From Nothopassalora personata (lineage: Eukaryota > Ascomycota > Dothideomycetes > Mycosphaerellales > Mycosphaerellaceae), in NCBI GenBank assembly GCA_033816765.1, contig CM066289.1, forward strand, positions 2,542,001 to 2,606,000: DNA of 64,000 nucleotides. Direction: 5' to 3'. Numbering within the stretch: position 1 is the first letter of the stretch; every line of letters starts with the position of its first letter. Made by a program: the position numbers and the translations under genes. Under the pieces are notes generated by a model, which was given only the letters and a program-made list of their open reading frames with translations, was not told the DNA's origin and did no database searches. Shown here in pieces: positions 1-9,008 of the stretch.

Positions 1-341
1 GTAGAAGTCATATCAATGGGAAGGAGTTTTGAACCCTCGGACGCGACGCGACGCCACAGAGAGAGCAGCCGGCTAATGCCGGCTTTCACATGATCGATAG
101 AGTTGGACTCCCCGCCATCTCTGTGTCTCGTTCATGAAGTCGTGTCTCAGTCTAGAATGATGCTGCTCTGCGCAATGCAGGCAGTCATGGCCAAGAAAGC
201 AGCACACCGCCGCGATGCCCAATTCAACCTGCTGTCCAGCAGAGTCGTAGCGATGGACGCGCGATGAACACCAGAAGTGACGGACTATCGACACCAACGA
301 GCCTGATATCCAGTCCGGATGAGTAGCCTGCCACGAGAGCC
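1..341. other. No gene supported
   Basis: Unmutated, host-like sequence. Open frames on the minus strand here are short and overlap the antisense of the next gene. Missing upstream exons of the following gene could lie here or outside the window, but I could not place a convincing splice pair. Confidence 0.4.
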
Positions 342-941
342 ATGCCCATGGGCACGAAGTTCGGCGCGACGATAGAGGTGACCAAGGTCGCAATCCGTGT
401 ACCAGCAGTGCTTGAGGAATGTGATATGCTACGATCTCGAGGCGAGAGCAGTCCTCTGACCACAGTCATAGCGCGGATCGACAAATTCACAGCTGTGAAA
501 GACGACCTACGCGCCTGCTTAGAGTCATGGCACAGCGACACTGATGACCTGCCGTATCGCGTAGCACCAGTATCAGAACTCCAGAACCCAAGGATGATCG
601 GAGCAGAGGTCCACAGACTATTCCCGCCCGCTTTCGTGTTCCCGAACTCGCTTATAGCGCTAAAGCATCGATCCTACTGGGTCCTGCTACTCGCCCTCAC
701 CCAGACACAACTCGAACTCATGGAGGCATCCCCACTGCTACAGAATAAAGACGAGCTAGCTGAGCTCAAACACACGGCGCAAGAAACCGCAGACAACCTT
801 TCCATGACTGTTGCGTTTGGTAATTATCCCGCCAGCGGCTATGTCGCTATGTTCTCAGCCATGCACCCAGTGCACATGGCGTCATTGTGGTACAGCAAGA
901 AGAGCGACCTGTGCAATCTGGATGGTGCCGTAGAGCGCTGA
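342..941 (+). CDS. Transcription-factor-like C-terminal protein (hypothetical)
   Basis: A 199-residue frame. Its middle part, RLFPPAFVFPNSLIALKHRS followed by YWVLLLALTQTQLELME, resembles the helical C-terminal part of fungal Zn2Cys6 regulators (fungal-specific transcription factor / DUF3468-like region), where a conserved F-x-F-P precedes a hydrophobic helix. No Cys6 zinc cluster is visible, so this is either the last exon of a longer gene starting further upstream, a truncated copy, or a DNA-binding-less paralogue. The ATG at 342 is simply the first in frame (MPMGTKFGAT); the context does not prove it. It ends at TGA 260 bp before the next gene on the same strand. The family call is a similarity judgement by eye; a plain hypothetical protein is the alternative. 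Confidence 0.45.
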   Translation: MPMGTKFGATIEVTKVAIRVPAVLEECDMLRSRGESSPLTTVIARIDKFTAVKDDLRACLESWHSDTDDLPYRVAPVSELQNPRMIGAEVHRLFPPAFVFPNSLIALKHRSYWVLLLALTQTQLELMEASPLLQNKDELAELKHTAQETADNLSMTVAFGNYPASGYVAMFSAMHPVHMASLWYSKKSDLCNLDGAVER

Positions 942-1105
942 GGAGCTTCCAAGCTGCTGGTCTTCGCCTGCCGGTCATCTGGGTCGCCAAGATGGGTTAA
1001 TAGACAAATGATGCATGTGCCAAGGACTATTCACTTACTACCTCAGGCACTCTTGCAGGACGACTGCTGCCTGGATTTAAGGCACGTGATCGCGAAGCCG
1101 TCGTG

Positions 1106-1111
1106 TATAAG
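1106..1111 (+). promoter_or_regulatory. TATA-like box upstream of the SIMPL gene
   Basis: TATAAG lies 96 bp before the ATG at 1202, followed by a CT-rich stretch typical of fungal transcription starts. An E-box-like CACGTG sits at 1083-1088. Positions fit a core promoter; function is inferred. Confidence 0.35.
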
Positions 1112-1201
1112 AAGGCCAACTCTCTCGACTTCAACGACTAGCACTTCCTTAACTCTTGACGAACATCCACGTCTGACCCACAACATCTTTCTCAAGCACC
1201 T

Positions 1202-1990
1202 ATGGAAGCCACCAAATCCACCCGTCCTCTGGATCCGACCACATTCGAGGTCACCGTGACGGGCAAAGCAGAGATCCCACATCCAGCCGAACGAGGTCTA
1301 ATCAATGTCACCGTCGCTAGTGAAGGCCAGAACAAACAAGCCGTCTCGGATGAGGTCGTGACCACAGCCAAGCATATTGAGAGCCTGCTCTCTGAACTGA
1401 GCCCTGAGAATGAGTCCGCCGCAGCGAAGGAATCTTCCCCGTTGGCGCACTGGGACAAGACATCATTGTCAGCGACTTCCTACGTACCTCAAGACCACGA
1501 CGGCAACGACAAGCCACGCCAATACAATGCTTCCGTCACATTTGATATCTGCTTCAAAGAATTTAAAGCGCTGGGTCGATTCGGCACTAAGGTTTCTTCT
1601 CTCAACCATGTCGAAGTGAAGAACATCAGTTGGATCCTCACCGCCGAAACCGAGAAGTCGTTCCAGTCCAAGCTCCGCCGGGATGCCGCTAAGGACGCCA
1701 TGGACAAAGTCCGAGACTATTGCGAGGTGTTGCAATGCACGAACCTCAGGCCAATCCAGCTGGAGGAAGGCCGATCCTATACGGGACTTCATCGACCGAA
1801 CTACAGCTACGGTGTGAGCCAGGAACTGGGCTCATACCCTAGAATGCAGACGGTCCGGTCTTCGGTTCGGAGCATGCAGCATGCTCGGCGAAGCACTTCA
1901 GGCTCAGACAGCAGGTCGGAGGACCTTGAGTTCAGGCCACAGGAAGTGCGCATGTCGATGGAGGTGACCATCAAATTTCATGCTGAGTAA
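1202..1990 (+). CDS. SIMPL (DUF541) domain protein
   Basis: A 262-residue protein. Residues about 13-45 (FEVTVTGKAEIPHPAERGLI then NVTVASEG) are the typical opening beta strands of the SIMPL/DUF541 fold, and FDICFKEF, ISWILTAETEKSFQSKLRRD and MEVTIKFH mark later strands and the long helix. SIMPL proteins (named after the mouse IRAK1-interacting protein; bacterial BP26/OMP28) have no known enzyme activity; in fungi they are uncharacterised and predicted cytosolic, with no signal peptide here. Start: first ATG, about 90 bp downstream of a TATA-like box. Oddity: the stop region reads GA|GTAAGT, a perfect 5' splice site; with TGCTGATC and CACAG downstream, a 53-bp intron at 1987-2039 would replace the final Glu by a short tail ending at TAG 2064 (269 residues). 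Both C-termini are possible. The convergent ALDH gene begins its 3' end about 250 bp away. Confidence 0.8.
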   Translation: MEATKSTRPLDPTTFEVTVTGKAEIPHPAERGLINVTVASEGQNKQAVSDEVVTTAKHIESLLSELSPENESAAAKESSPLAHWDKTSLSATSYVPQDHDGNDKPRQYNASVTFDICFKEFKALGRFGTKVSSLNHVEVKNISWILTAETEKSFQSKLRRDAAKDAMDKVRDYCEVLQCTNLRPIQLEEGRSYTGLHRPNYSYGVSQELGSYPRMQTVRSSVRSMQHARRSTSGSDSRSEDLEFRPQEVRMSMEVTIKFHAE

Positions 1991-2064
1991 GTCTACCTGG
2001 TGCAAAGCCAGTGCACAATAGGTGCTGATCGAGGCACAGCCCAGCAAATGCCCGTGGCGCATAG

Positions 2065-2242
2065 TAATGTGTTGATAACAGTGACGGGAGAGCGTGACAA
2101 CACACACAGAATGCATGATCGCAGGTAATAGGCTAGTCATTAGGTGGCACAGAACGCTATCACCGGTGAAATATGTTCAGTCCTTCATGATTGATTTAAC
2201 TGTTGACAAATACTGATTACATCCATCCCACCCTCTACCCCT
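2065..2242. other. Convergent intergenic region
   Basis: 178 bp between two converging genes. It is AT-richer than its neighbours and should hold both 3' ends; I see no gene. Confidence 0.4.
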
Positions 2243-3828
2243 CTATGGACCATTAATATTAATCTGAATAGTCTTCGTCTGAAGATACTCATTCAACCCC
2301 TCCAAACCGCCCTCGCGTCCATACCCACTCTGCTTCACACCACCAAACGGCGAATCCGCAACAGGAAAGTACCAATCATTCACGGCAATCGTCCCAGCCT
2401 CCATCCTCCTCGTCACCCTCAGCGCCCGACTGATACTATTGGTGTAAATGCAACCACTCAGACCAAAAGCAGTATCATTCGCCAGCTCAATCGCCTCCTC
2501 CTCATCCTTAAAGCTCTGAACCGTCACAACCGGCCCAAACACCTCCTCCTGCACAATCCTAGAAGTCTTCGGCACGTTTTTGAAAATTGTCGGCTCCACG
2601 AACAACCCGTTGTTCCCGCGTTGATTGCCTCCGGTCACGAGCTCGCCATCTTTCTTGCCGATTTCGAGGTACTCCATCACGCGGTCGAACTGTTTCTTGT
2701 CGGCGACGGGGCCGACTAGAGTATTTTCGTCCGACGGGTCGCCGATGAAATTCCCCTTTGAGAATTGCTCGAAAGCGCCCTTGAGCAGGGTTATAAATCT
2801 CTCCGAGATGCTTTCCTGGACGAAGATACGAGACGCCATGGTGCATAATTGGCCCGTGTTGGCCATGGTGCCTTCGACGGATTTGGCGACTGCGACTTGG
2901 AGGTCTGCGTCGTCGAAGATGAGGGAGGGGGATTTGCCGCCGAGTTCGAGGGAGACGCGCTTGAGGTTGGATTTTGCGGCGTATTCTTGGATCTTGCGGC
3001 CGGTGGCGGTCGAGCCGGTGAAGGCGATTTGGCGGATGTCCATGTGGGAGGCGAGGAGCTGGCCGACTTTGCCGTCGCCGTTGACGATGTTGATTGTGCC
3101 GGGGGGGAAGCACTCTTTGATCAGAGGACCGAGGGCGAGAGCGCCGAGAGGTGCCTTTTCAGATGGCTTGTAGATGAAGGTATTGCCGGCTGCGAGAGCT
3201 GGGGCGGCTTTCCAGCAGAAGAGAAGGGCTGACATGTTCCAGGCTCCGATACCTACAGACGTTATCAGCCAGAGTCACCAAGCACTTCATAGTCCCAAAC
3301 ACACCTGCACAAACTCCAATCGGCTCCCGTTGGACAATCTTATACCTCCCCTGCGAGTTGGGATAACTCGTCTCGCCATGAATCTTATCCGCCAAACCAC
3401 TGTAGTAATCGAAAAGGTCCGCTCCAGCATTATATCCTAACGTCTGCGTGCCTACAGTACTTCCCATGCACTTGCTCTCCAGACTCGCCATGCTTGAGGC
3501 GTTCTTCCTAATCAGCTCTGCAAATTTTCTCATCCTCGCAGCACGGTCGGTTGGGTCAGTGGCACCCCACTCGCCCTTGAAAGCCTTGTTTGCAGCAACC
3601 ACGGCCGCATCGACATCTTTCTCTCCAGCGGAGTAGATTTTGTCGGAGATGATGGAGTCGGTCATTGGATTGTAGCAGGTGAGGTATTCGCCCGATTGGG
3701 CATCGACGAACTAGAGGCATAGTGTTAAAGGCTTCAGGCAATGGGTAGCAGGAAAGGGTGCTGTATACCTCATTGTTGATGAACAACCTGGTCTCGAAGT
3801 TGGATGCCATTTCGTCAATGTTCTCCAT
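2243..3828 (-). CDS. Aldehyde dehydrogenase (NAD(P)+), three exons
   Basis: Oxidises an aldehyde to the acid; substrate unknown. Exons by splice signals: 3828-3769, 3710-3305, 3252-2243. Intron 1 (58 bp) is GTATAC...CTAG and intron 2 (52 bp) is GTGTGT...TGTAG; joining them restores FINNE-FVDAQSGE and GVCAG-IGAWN, exactly as expected for the family. The product is 491 residues, the normal ALDH length. Seen motifs: GIGAWNMSALLFCWK before the cofactor site, TGSTATGRKI, catalytic Glu in LELGGKSP (about residue 258), catalytic Cys in NTGQLC (about 292), EVFGPVV and PFGGVKQSGYGRE near the end. No targeting peptide, so probably cytosolic. The chosen ATG (MENIDEM) has a strong ACCATGG context; the in-frame Met six residues later is the alternative. 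It resembles fungal betaine/indole-acetaldehyde-type ALDHs, but the substrate class cannot be decided here. Confidence 0.9.
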
Positions 3829-4029
3829 GGTCAGCTCTCCTCGAATAGTGTGATATGTGAAGATAACTCTGGGCAATAGACCATCTACCTCGGGGCCATT
3901 GACCCACCATATATTCATGTGCTGATGTTTGAGGTGAACTGAACCGTGCATGCGCTAATACGTGCGGCCACGACTATCATTACTAGTATTACTCGATGTA
4001 CAGTATAGTCGAAGGTTCCACGCTAGCAG

Positions 4030-4330
4030 GGGTAAATATAATTCTTGCTATAGCCTGCAAGCACGCCTACTAGTCACTTTAGCGTATCGCTAAGAAGCTA
4101 CTGTAGACACGACAAAAGCAGCTATCTCTTAGGTTATCTTCCGCATTAAACAAGACCTACGTACACTACTACGAAGAGGACGACCTACTGTACTTACTAC
4201 CCGTAAGCGACGTCGTCTTATAAACAGAGCGACTGCTAATGCCTACTATAGGCGGCTTCGGCTTGACCGGATTGTAGCAAAGGAGGACCTGTCCTTCCGA
4301 TGTACGGCCGTACGCTACGATATCTCAATA
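4030..4330 (+). mobile_element. Tc1/mariner-like transposase relic
   Basis: A short stretch with CTA/TAG-rich, RIP-like composition between host genes. One plus-strand frame reads GRPTVLTTRKRRRLINRATA around 4160-4225, which resembles the GRP(R)-(K/V)LT-x-R-x-x-R-R-L linker and second HTH domain of Tc1/mariner transposases; the preceding frame has a helix-like stretch with a TAG stop. No terminal repeats or catalytic DDE part are visible, so this would be a 300-bp internal fragment. The assignment rests on this one motif. Confidence 0.4.
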
Positions 4331-4831
4331 TATCGGATTAGATGAAGGATCCACTCTGGCAGGGGTTAATTGTATGAACATTGCCCTCACCCTGTAGTAG
4401 TAGTAGTAGTTTCTGTCTGACAGTCTCGGGTGTATGATCGACGGCATGTCGATATATGTCGTACGGAGCTGTACATAGTAGCTGCTCGGCCGTCTTTCCC
4501 CCAATCTGTCAGCGCGGAGCGACAACCGGAAAGAGGAGTATCTTGGCATATGACTGTTCTTTGTCGATACGGTCAGCTAGATGAGGTCGGGTAGAGGATA
4601 TCTCGTGCATCCCAACAACAATCGATCATCGATGCCGGCTGCAACTTCTTGAGCATATCTGATACCTGTCACAACCAGTGTATGCCTTCAACACTTGGGC
4701 AATGCTCCCAGGTCCAGAAGCGACGCCTCAGTTGTTATCGAGGTCGAATTACCCTGCACTACTTCTACAGACAGTCGCTCCGTAATCATTCCTCGTCTGC
4801 CAGTGTTGGGGTCGAGTTTGGACGCGTGTCG
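4331..4831. other. Intergenic, with a (TAG)5 microsatellite
   Basis: Host-like sequence between the relic and the 3' end of the M20 gene. It contains five TAG units at 4395-4409. The small open frames on both strands have no recognisable feature. Confidence 0.5.
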
Positions 4832-6485
4832 CTAACCCTTCATCGGTTCTTCGGCGACGTAGTGCAGGTAAGCACCGAGCAACTTGATGCCCTCAATGTA
4901 GTTTTTGCGATCGAGCTTCTCATTGATAGAGTGTGCAGCATCGGTTGAGCTTCCCATTGGTAAAAGCAGGACGTTCTAACGATAGTTAGCAGACCGCTTC
5001 GAATACATTGGAAGCAAATCCATCACTCACCTTGCCTGTTGCTTGCTCGAAGGTCAGAGTGACCGGGATCGAACCACCTTCTCTGGTGAGATCTGGTTTC
5101 ACCTTCCAGACGTCCTCCACAGCCTTTGCAGCCGCTGTAAAGTTCCAGTGCTTCGGCGATGCGACCCACCACTTACCAGCATGTTGCAGGTAGCAGTTGA
5201 GGGTGTTCTTCGATTTGAGAGACTTGAACACCTTATCCACGTGGGCAAAGACCAGCTTGTCAACTTCATGAGGCTCCATATCTGGTACCGTCCTTATGCT
5301 GAACTTGCCGATGACCTTGGCCGGGATGACGGTCTTCGCACCTGGTTGCGAGAAGGCACCTTCCACGCCGTGCAGCGACAGTGAAGGGAAGCGCCAGCGA
5401 CCCATCAGAGTACGCTCTTTGTCCGGAAATATGGTTGTCTGGCTGCCCAGCGACTCGTGAATGTTGTCCATTGTGAAGGCAATGTCCTTGTATAGTGACT
5501 GCTCTTCCTTGGTCAATGGCGCTACCAGCTCTTTGATGCCCGGGATCTGGATGTTGCCGTCTGTATCCACCAAGCTGGCCATGACGCGGACAAGGTCGGT
5601 CATTGGCTCTTGTGCTGTGCCGCCAAACACACCGGAGTGCAGATCCTGACCAGGTCCCTTGATCTCAATCGAGTAGTAGCTGCAGCCACGGAGTCCATAA
5701 GTCAGGCAAGGCTTCTCGGTGCCGAGCCAGTAGTTGTCACTGATACATACAGCATCTGCGTCCTCGAAGAATTTGCCTGGCTTGCACTCTGCAATGATGA
5801 AGTCGTCGAGACCCTCAGATCCGTACTCCTCCATGCCCTCAAAGCACATGAGCAGGTTCACTGGAAAGTCAATGCCCGCCTTCTGGTGCGCCTCGATGGC
5901 GTTCACCCAGCCGAGCACTGGGCCCTTGTCGTCGGTGCTGCCTCTTCCGTACATCCTGCCCTTGTCGTCGATGCTGAGTTCGAATGGCTCAGTGGCCCAG
6001 CCGTCCTCCTTGCCTGCCGGCTGCACGTCGTAGTGTCCGTACACCAAGATCGTCCTCTTGCTCTCGTCCTTTTTCGCCGGGTATCGGCCGATGACGGCAG
6101 GAGGGAGGTGGAGGTGTTCCTTGCCCGGCTGCTTTCCCAGATCGCGAGCTTCCATGTGTGCACCAAGCTTCTCGAGCTCGCCTTTGAGGAAGTGTCCCAT
6201 CTTGACCACATCTTGGCGTCGCTCCTCGTCGGCGGAGATGGAGGGAATCGCGACTGCTTGTCGAAGCCGCTCGATGAATGGGTCGGCGAGGGAGTCGACC
6301 TGCTTGTAGTACGACGCTAGGTTAGGTGCCATGTTGGGCGAGGCTGTCGATCGATACAGGTACGGCCAGATAGGTGCGGTGGTGGAGCTGAGGCGGGAGT
6401 GTATACGCGTTCTGCACACGACACTAGGAGGCGAGCTTGTCAAGAAAGGCAATGGCTTGTATCTCGACACACGCGCAGCAGACAT
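4832..6485 (-). CDS. DUG1: M20 metallodipeptidase, Cys-Gly dipeptidase (Dug1/CNDP-like)
   Basis: A zinc dipeptidase; yeast Dug1 cleaves Cys-Gly in glutathione breakdown, and this role is inferred here. Two exons: 6485-5031 and 4975-4832, joined across a 55-bp intron (GTGAGT...GCTAAC...GTTAG). The second exon is essential because it supplies the last metal-binding His in [12 protein letters not shown]; unspliced reading stops too early. Other visible metal/catalytic sites, numbered from the inner ATG at 6332: H100 and D102 in [10 protein letters not shown], the D134-D135 pair in [11 protein letters not shown]168-E169 in [12 protein letters not shown]199 in SDNYWLG. From that ATG the protein is 481 residues, the length of yeast Dug1. 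From the outer ATG it gains 51 residues with several Arg and no Asp/Glu, which looks like a mitochondrial presequence, so dual cytosolic/mitochondrial forms are plausible. It is transcribed divergently from the deacetylase gene. Confidence 0.9.
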
Positions 6486-6713
6486 ATAGCAACAGCAAGC
6501 ACGCTCGCTGCTCAGCGCCTCATCGGCTCATCCCACCAAACATACATCCAGGTGGGGTGCTTCCTCTCCCGGCCTAGCTCCGTGGGTAAAGCCGTGTCTG
6601 GCCGGAACTCTACTGTATTGCAAACTCCTGGGTCCCAATGTCCGCAGAACCTCGACGCGTGAAAGACGACCGTACGCATCTCGACACAAGACAGGGGACG
6701 ACATGGCACGGTA
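6486..6713. promoter_or_regulatory. Shared divergent promoter (M20 dipeptidase / CE4 deacetylase)
   Basis: Only 228 bp separate the outer ATG of the minus-strand peptidase and the ATG of the plus-strand deacetylase, so both promoters must lie here or overlap the first codons. No clear TATA box is visible. Co-regulation is possible but not shown. Confidence 0.5.
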
Positions 6714-7505
6714 ATGCCGCTCTTCTCGCCCTTCTTCCGCTTGCCGGGACGGTGGCGGAGCAGGAGTGCCCGAAGAAGGCGCATGGCTGTCCAAACCACC
6801 GTCCTTACCGTCATCCTGCTGTTCGTGGTGCCGCTGTACATCATCTACAAACCACCAAAGCTCGTCATCAGCTACTTCCAGACCCGTTTCCCAGATGTGC
6901 TGTTCCAGATCAACACCGGCAAAAAGATCATCGCTCTGACCATTGACGATGCGCCAAGCCCGTACACCAGCCAGATCTTGGACGTCTTGAAGGAGAACGA
7001 CGCATCAGCGACCTTCTTTGTCATTGGCGGGCAGGTACCACAGCACGGAGGGCTGCTGGTGGACGTTTTGAATGCTGGAAGTGAACTCGGAAACCACGCC
7101 ATGCATGACGAGCCAAGCATTTCCCTGACCAGCAATGAGCTTAAGGAACAAATCAACCAGGTCGACCAGCACATCGATTCGGCCTACTCGTCTGCTGGCC
7201 AGCGACGCGGGGCTCGCTACTTCCGCCCTGGATCTGGCTTCTTCAGCGAACGGATCCTAGAAGTGGCGACCAAGGCAGGCTACAAGACCATTCTCGGCAG
7301 CATCTACCCACACGATCCTTTCATCAGTGTCTGGTGGCTCAACGCATGGCATATTCTGAGCATGTATAGACCCGGCGCCGTCGTCATTTGCCACGATCGA
7401 CGATCATGGACTGTTCCAATGCTGAGAAAGGTAGTGCCTGCCTTGAAGAAGAAAGGCTATCAAGTGGTCTCTATCTCGAAGTTCCTGGACATGGCGAAGA
7501 CCTGA
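6714..7505 (+). CDS. Membrane-anchored polysaccharide deacetylase (CE4/NodB)
   Basis: A predicted metal-dependent deacetylase of chitin-like N-acetylglucosamine polymers, 263 residues. After a short Arg-rich head (residues 9-23), residues 27-46 form one hydrophobic segment, giving a type II signal anchor with the catalytic domain outside the cytosol or in the secretory lumen. NodB motifs: motif 1 TIDDAPS (catalytic base D78, metal ligand D79); motif 2 GNHAMHDEPS; motif 3 RYFRPGSGFF; motif 4 around YPHDPF; motif 5 VVICHDRRS with the late His. Motif 2 is odd: the His pair is H-x-x-H rather than the usual H-x-x-x-H, so metal geometry may differ. The inner Met (residue 24) is an alternative start that keeps the anchor but loses the basic head. 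The 3' end faces the SDR gene only 38 bp away. Confidence 0.85.
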   Translation: MPLFSPFFRLPGRWRSRSARRRRMAVQTTVLTVILLFVVPLYIIYKPPKLVISYFQTRFPDVLFQINTGKKIIALTIDDAPSPYTSQILDVLKENDASATFFVIGGQVPQHGGLLVDVLNAGSELGNHAMHDEPSISLTSNELKEQINQVDQHIDSAYSSAGQRRGARYFRPGSGFFSERILEVATKAGYKTILGSIYPHDPFISVWWLNAWHILSMYRPGAVVICHDRRSWTVPMLRKVVPALKKKGYQVVSISKFLDMAKT

Positions 7506-7543
7506 AGGCAAACTCCACGATGACATGAAATCTGCCATCCGCA

Positions 7544-8587
7544 CTACCCACCCATGTCTGGCTGTCCGGTCGAATTGGTAGCTGCTCCATCGACCACGAT
7601 CTCTTGACCGCTGACGTAGCTGGCTTCGTCCGAACAGAGATACAGCGCCGCATGAGCGACATCCCAAACAGACCCCAGCTTGCCAGTAGGAACTTGCGCA
7701 TCTCGGACTCTGCGATAACCCTCCTGGATGCCACCAGCATACTTGTCCGCGAGCACGCTCACTAGTGGCGAGTTGATCAAGCCTGGTACGACTGTATTCA
7801 GCCTAAACTACCACCCGTGCGTTGCGAGTAGATTACGGCGGTCGTCTTGGTGAACCGGATGATTGCCGCCTTGGTCGCGGCATACCCTACCTGGGGCTTG
7901 CTGAGGAACAGGAGACGTCAGCTATGCTCGCGTAGCAGTGACAATACCTCCGCACCACTTGTGCCCGGGCGGCTGACGGACGTACCCAATGTATCTCAAA
8001 CCCGCTACAGAGGAGACATTCAGGGCCACGCCCCCGGTTTCTTGCTTCTCCATGATTGGCAGCACCAGATGGCACATCAGATATACGGACTTGAGGTTCA
8101 CATCTGTCTGAGCATCCCACACTTCTTCTGTCAACTCTGCTGGACCACCTGGTTCTGATTTGCCCACGTTGTTCACGAGCACATCTATCCGACGATGCTT
8201 CTCTATACGAGCATCGACGAAGACTTTGCACGCCTCCTTTCGAGTGACGTCCTACGCGCAGGCATCATACAGGACAGTGTCCTCGGAATCTGTCACAGCG
8301 CCTACAGTACTTTGCTGGTATACATCAACAATGCTCTGGTCCTGCTTCCTCGAAGGATGATTCTTCACTTCGGCTTCGTTCCGAATCATGTCCGCTGCTC
8401 GATTCGCGGCTTCGAGCTTGACATCGCATGCAAATATTACGGCTCCTTGACGCGCCATTGCAGATGCCATTGCTGTTCCATTGCCATAGCCCTCGCCCAC
8501 AGCACCGAGACCTGTGATGAGCACGACTTTCTTACTGTAGTCAAAGATACAATAAAGCAGGAAGGATAAGATGCAAACTGAGAGCAT
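7544..8587 (-). pseudogene. Short-chain dehydrogenase/reductase, probably inactivated by a frameshift
   Basis: An SDR-fold oxidoreductase remnant. Read in order: VVLITGLGAVGEGYG (cofactor-binding TGxxxGxG, about 8545-8500), DVTRKEA, VDVLVNNVGK-type NN motif (about 8180), NVSSVAG with the catalytic Ser, VGYAATKAA with Tyr-x-x-x-Lys (about 7885), then VVPGLINSPL and the C-terminal VSGQEIVVDGA. Two introns explain two of the breaks: 8323-8252 (GTATAC...GCGTAG, or donor 8305) and 7985-7901 (GTACGT...CCTCAG), the second restoring YIG-KPQVGY. A third break near 7801-7808 has no splice solution: the frame before it runs into TGA while the continuing family sequence NTVVPGL is in another frame, consistent with loss of one base. 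The true N-terminus is uncertain; an upstream exon may exist. A sequencing error at one base is the main alternative to a real pseudogene. Confidence 0.7.
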
Positions 8588-9008
8588 ACTGTAATTGAAC
8601 TTGCTGCAATGCAGGGTACCAATCTTGTGCTATGATGGACGATTTCAAGTGTCGCGAACGGTGATGAAGCTGCGGGGCAAGTCAAAGCGACATCGGCTAG
8701 AAGGTCGCCGGAAAAAATTTGCTGCCTGAGGCACGCGTAGGAATGGATCGTATCGGGACGCCGTTGACCGCGTTGCGCTCATGTGGACGATATGGAATAG
8801 AGAAGGTCATCTTGCAGCTTGAGGCCTTTGGAGCTGTTCGCCACGTGGGAAGGAATAAAGAAAATTGAGCATCGCCTATGCGATCCTGATCCGGCCTCGT
8901 TGTGCAAGTTCCCTTTGTCATACTTCATGACAATGTAACAACTTCGTGTACACAAGCCTCGAGATTCCCAGGCCTGTAAAATGTAAGTCGGTCTCATTGA
9001 CTTTCGAC
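8588..9008. other. Intergenic, divergent promoters of SDR and kinase
   Basis: About 420 bp of host sequence. In-frame ATG 8946 lies upstream of the preferred kinase start. No other gene is supported. Confidence 0.4.

Noticed and set aside
2559..3232. Several long open frames on both strands within the ALDH gene
   Set aside because: Shadows of a GC-rich exon; none shows family motifs.
4649..4948. A 99-codon plus-strand frame
   Set aside because: Overlaps the last exon of the M20 gene on the other strand and has no recognisable content.
5610..6320. A 236-codon plus-strand open frame
   Set aside because: It is antisense to the M20 peptidase, whose motifs and splice sites are unambiguous.
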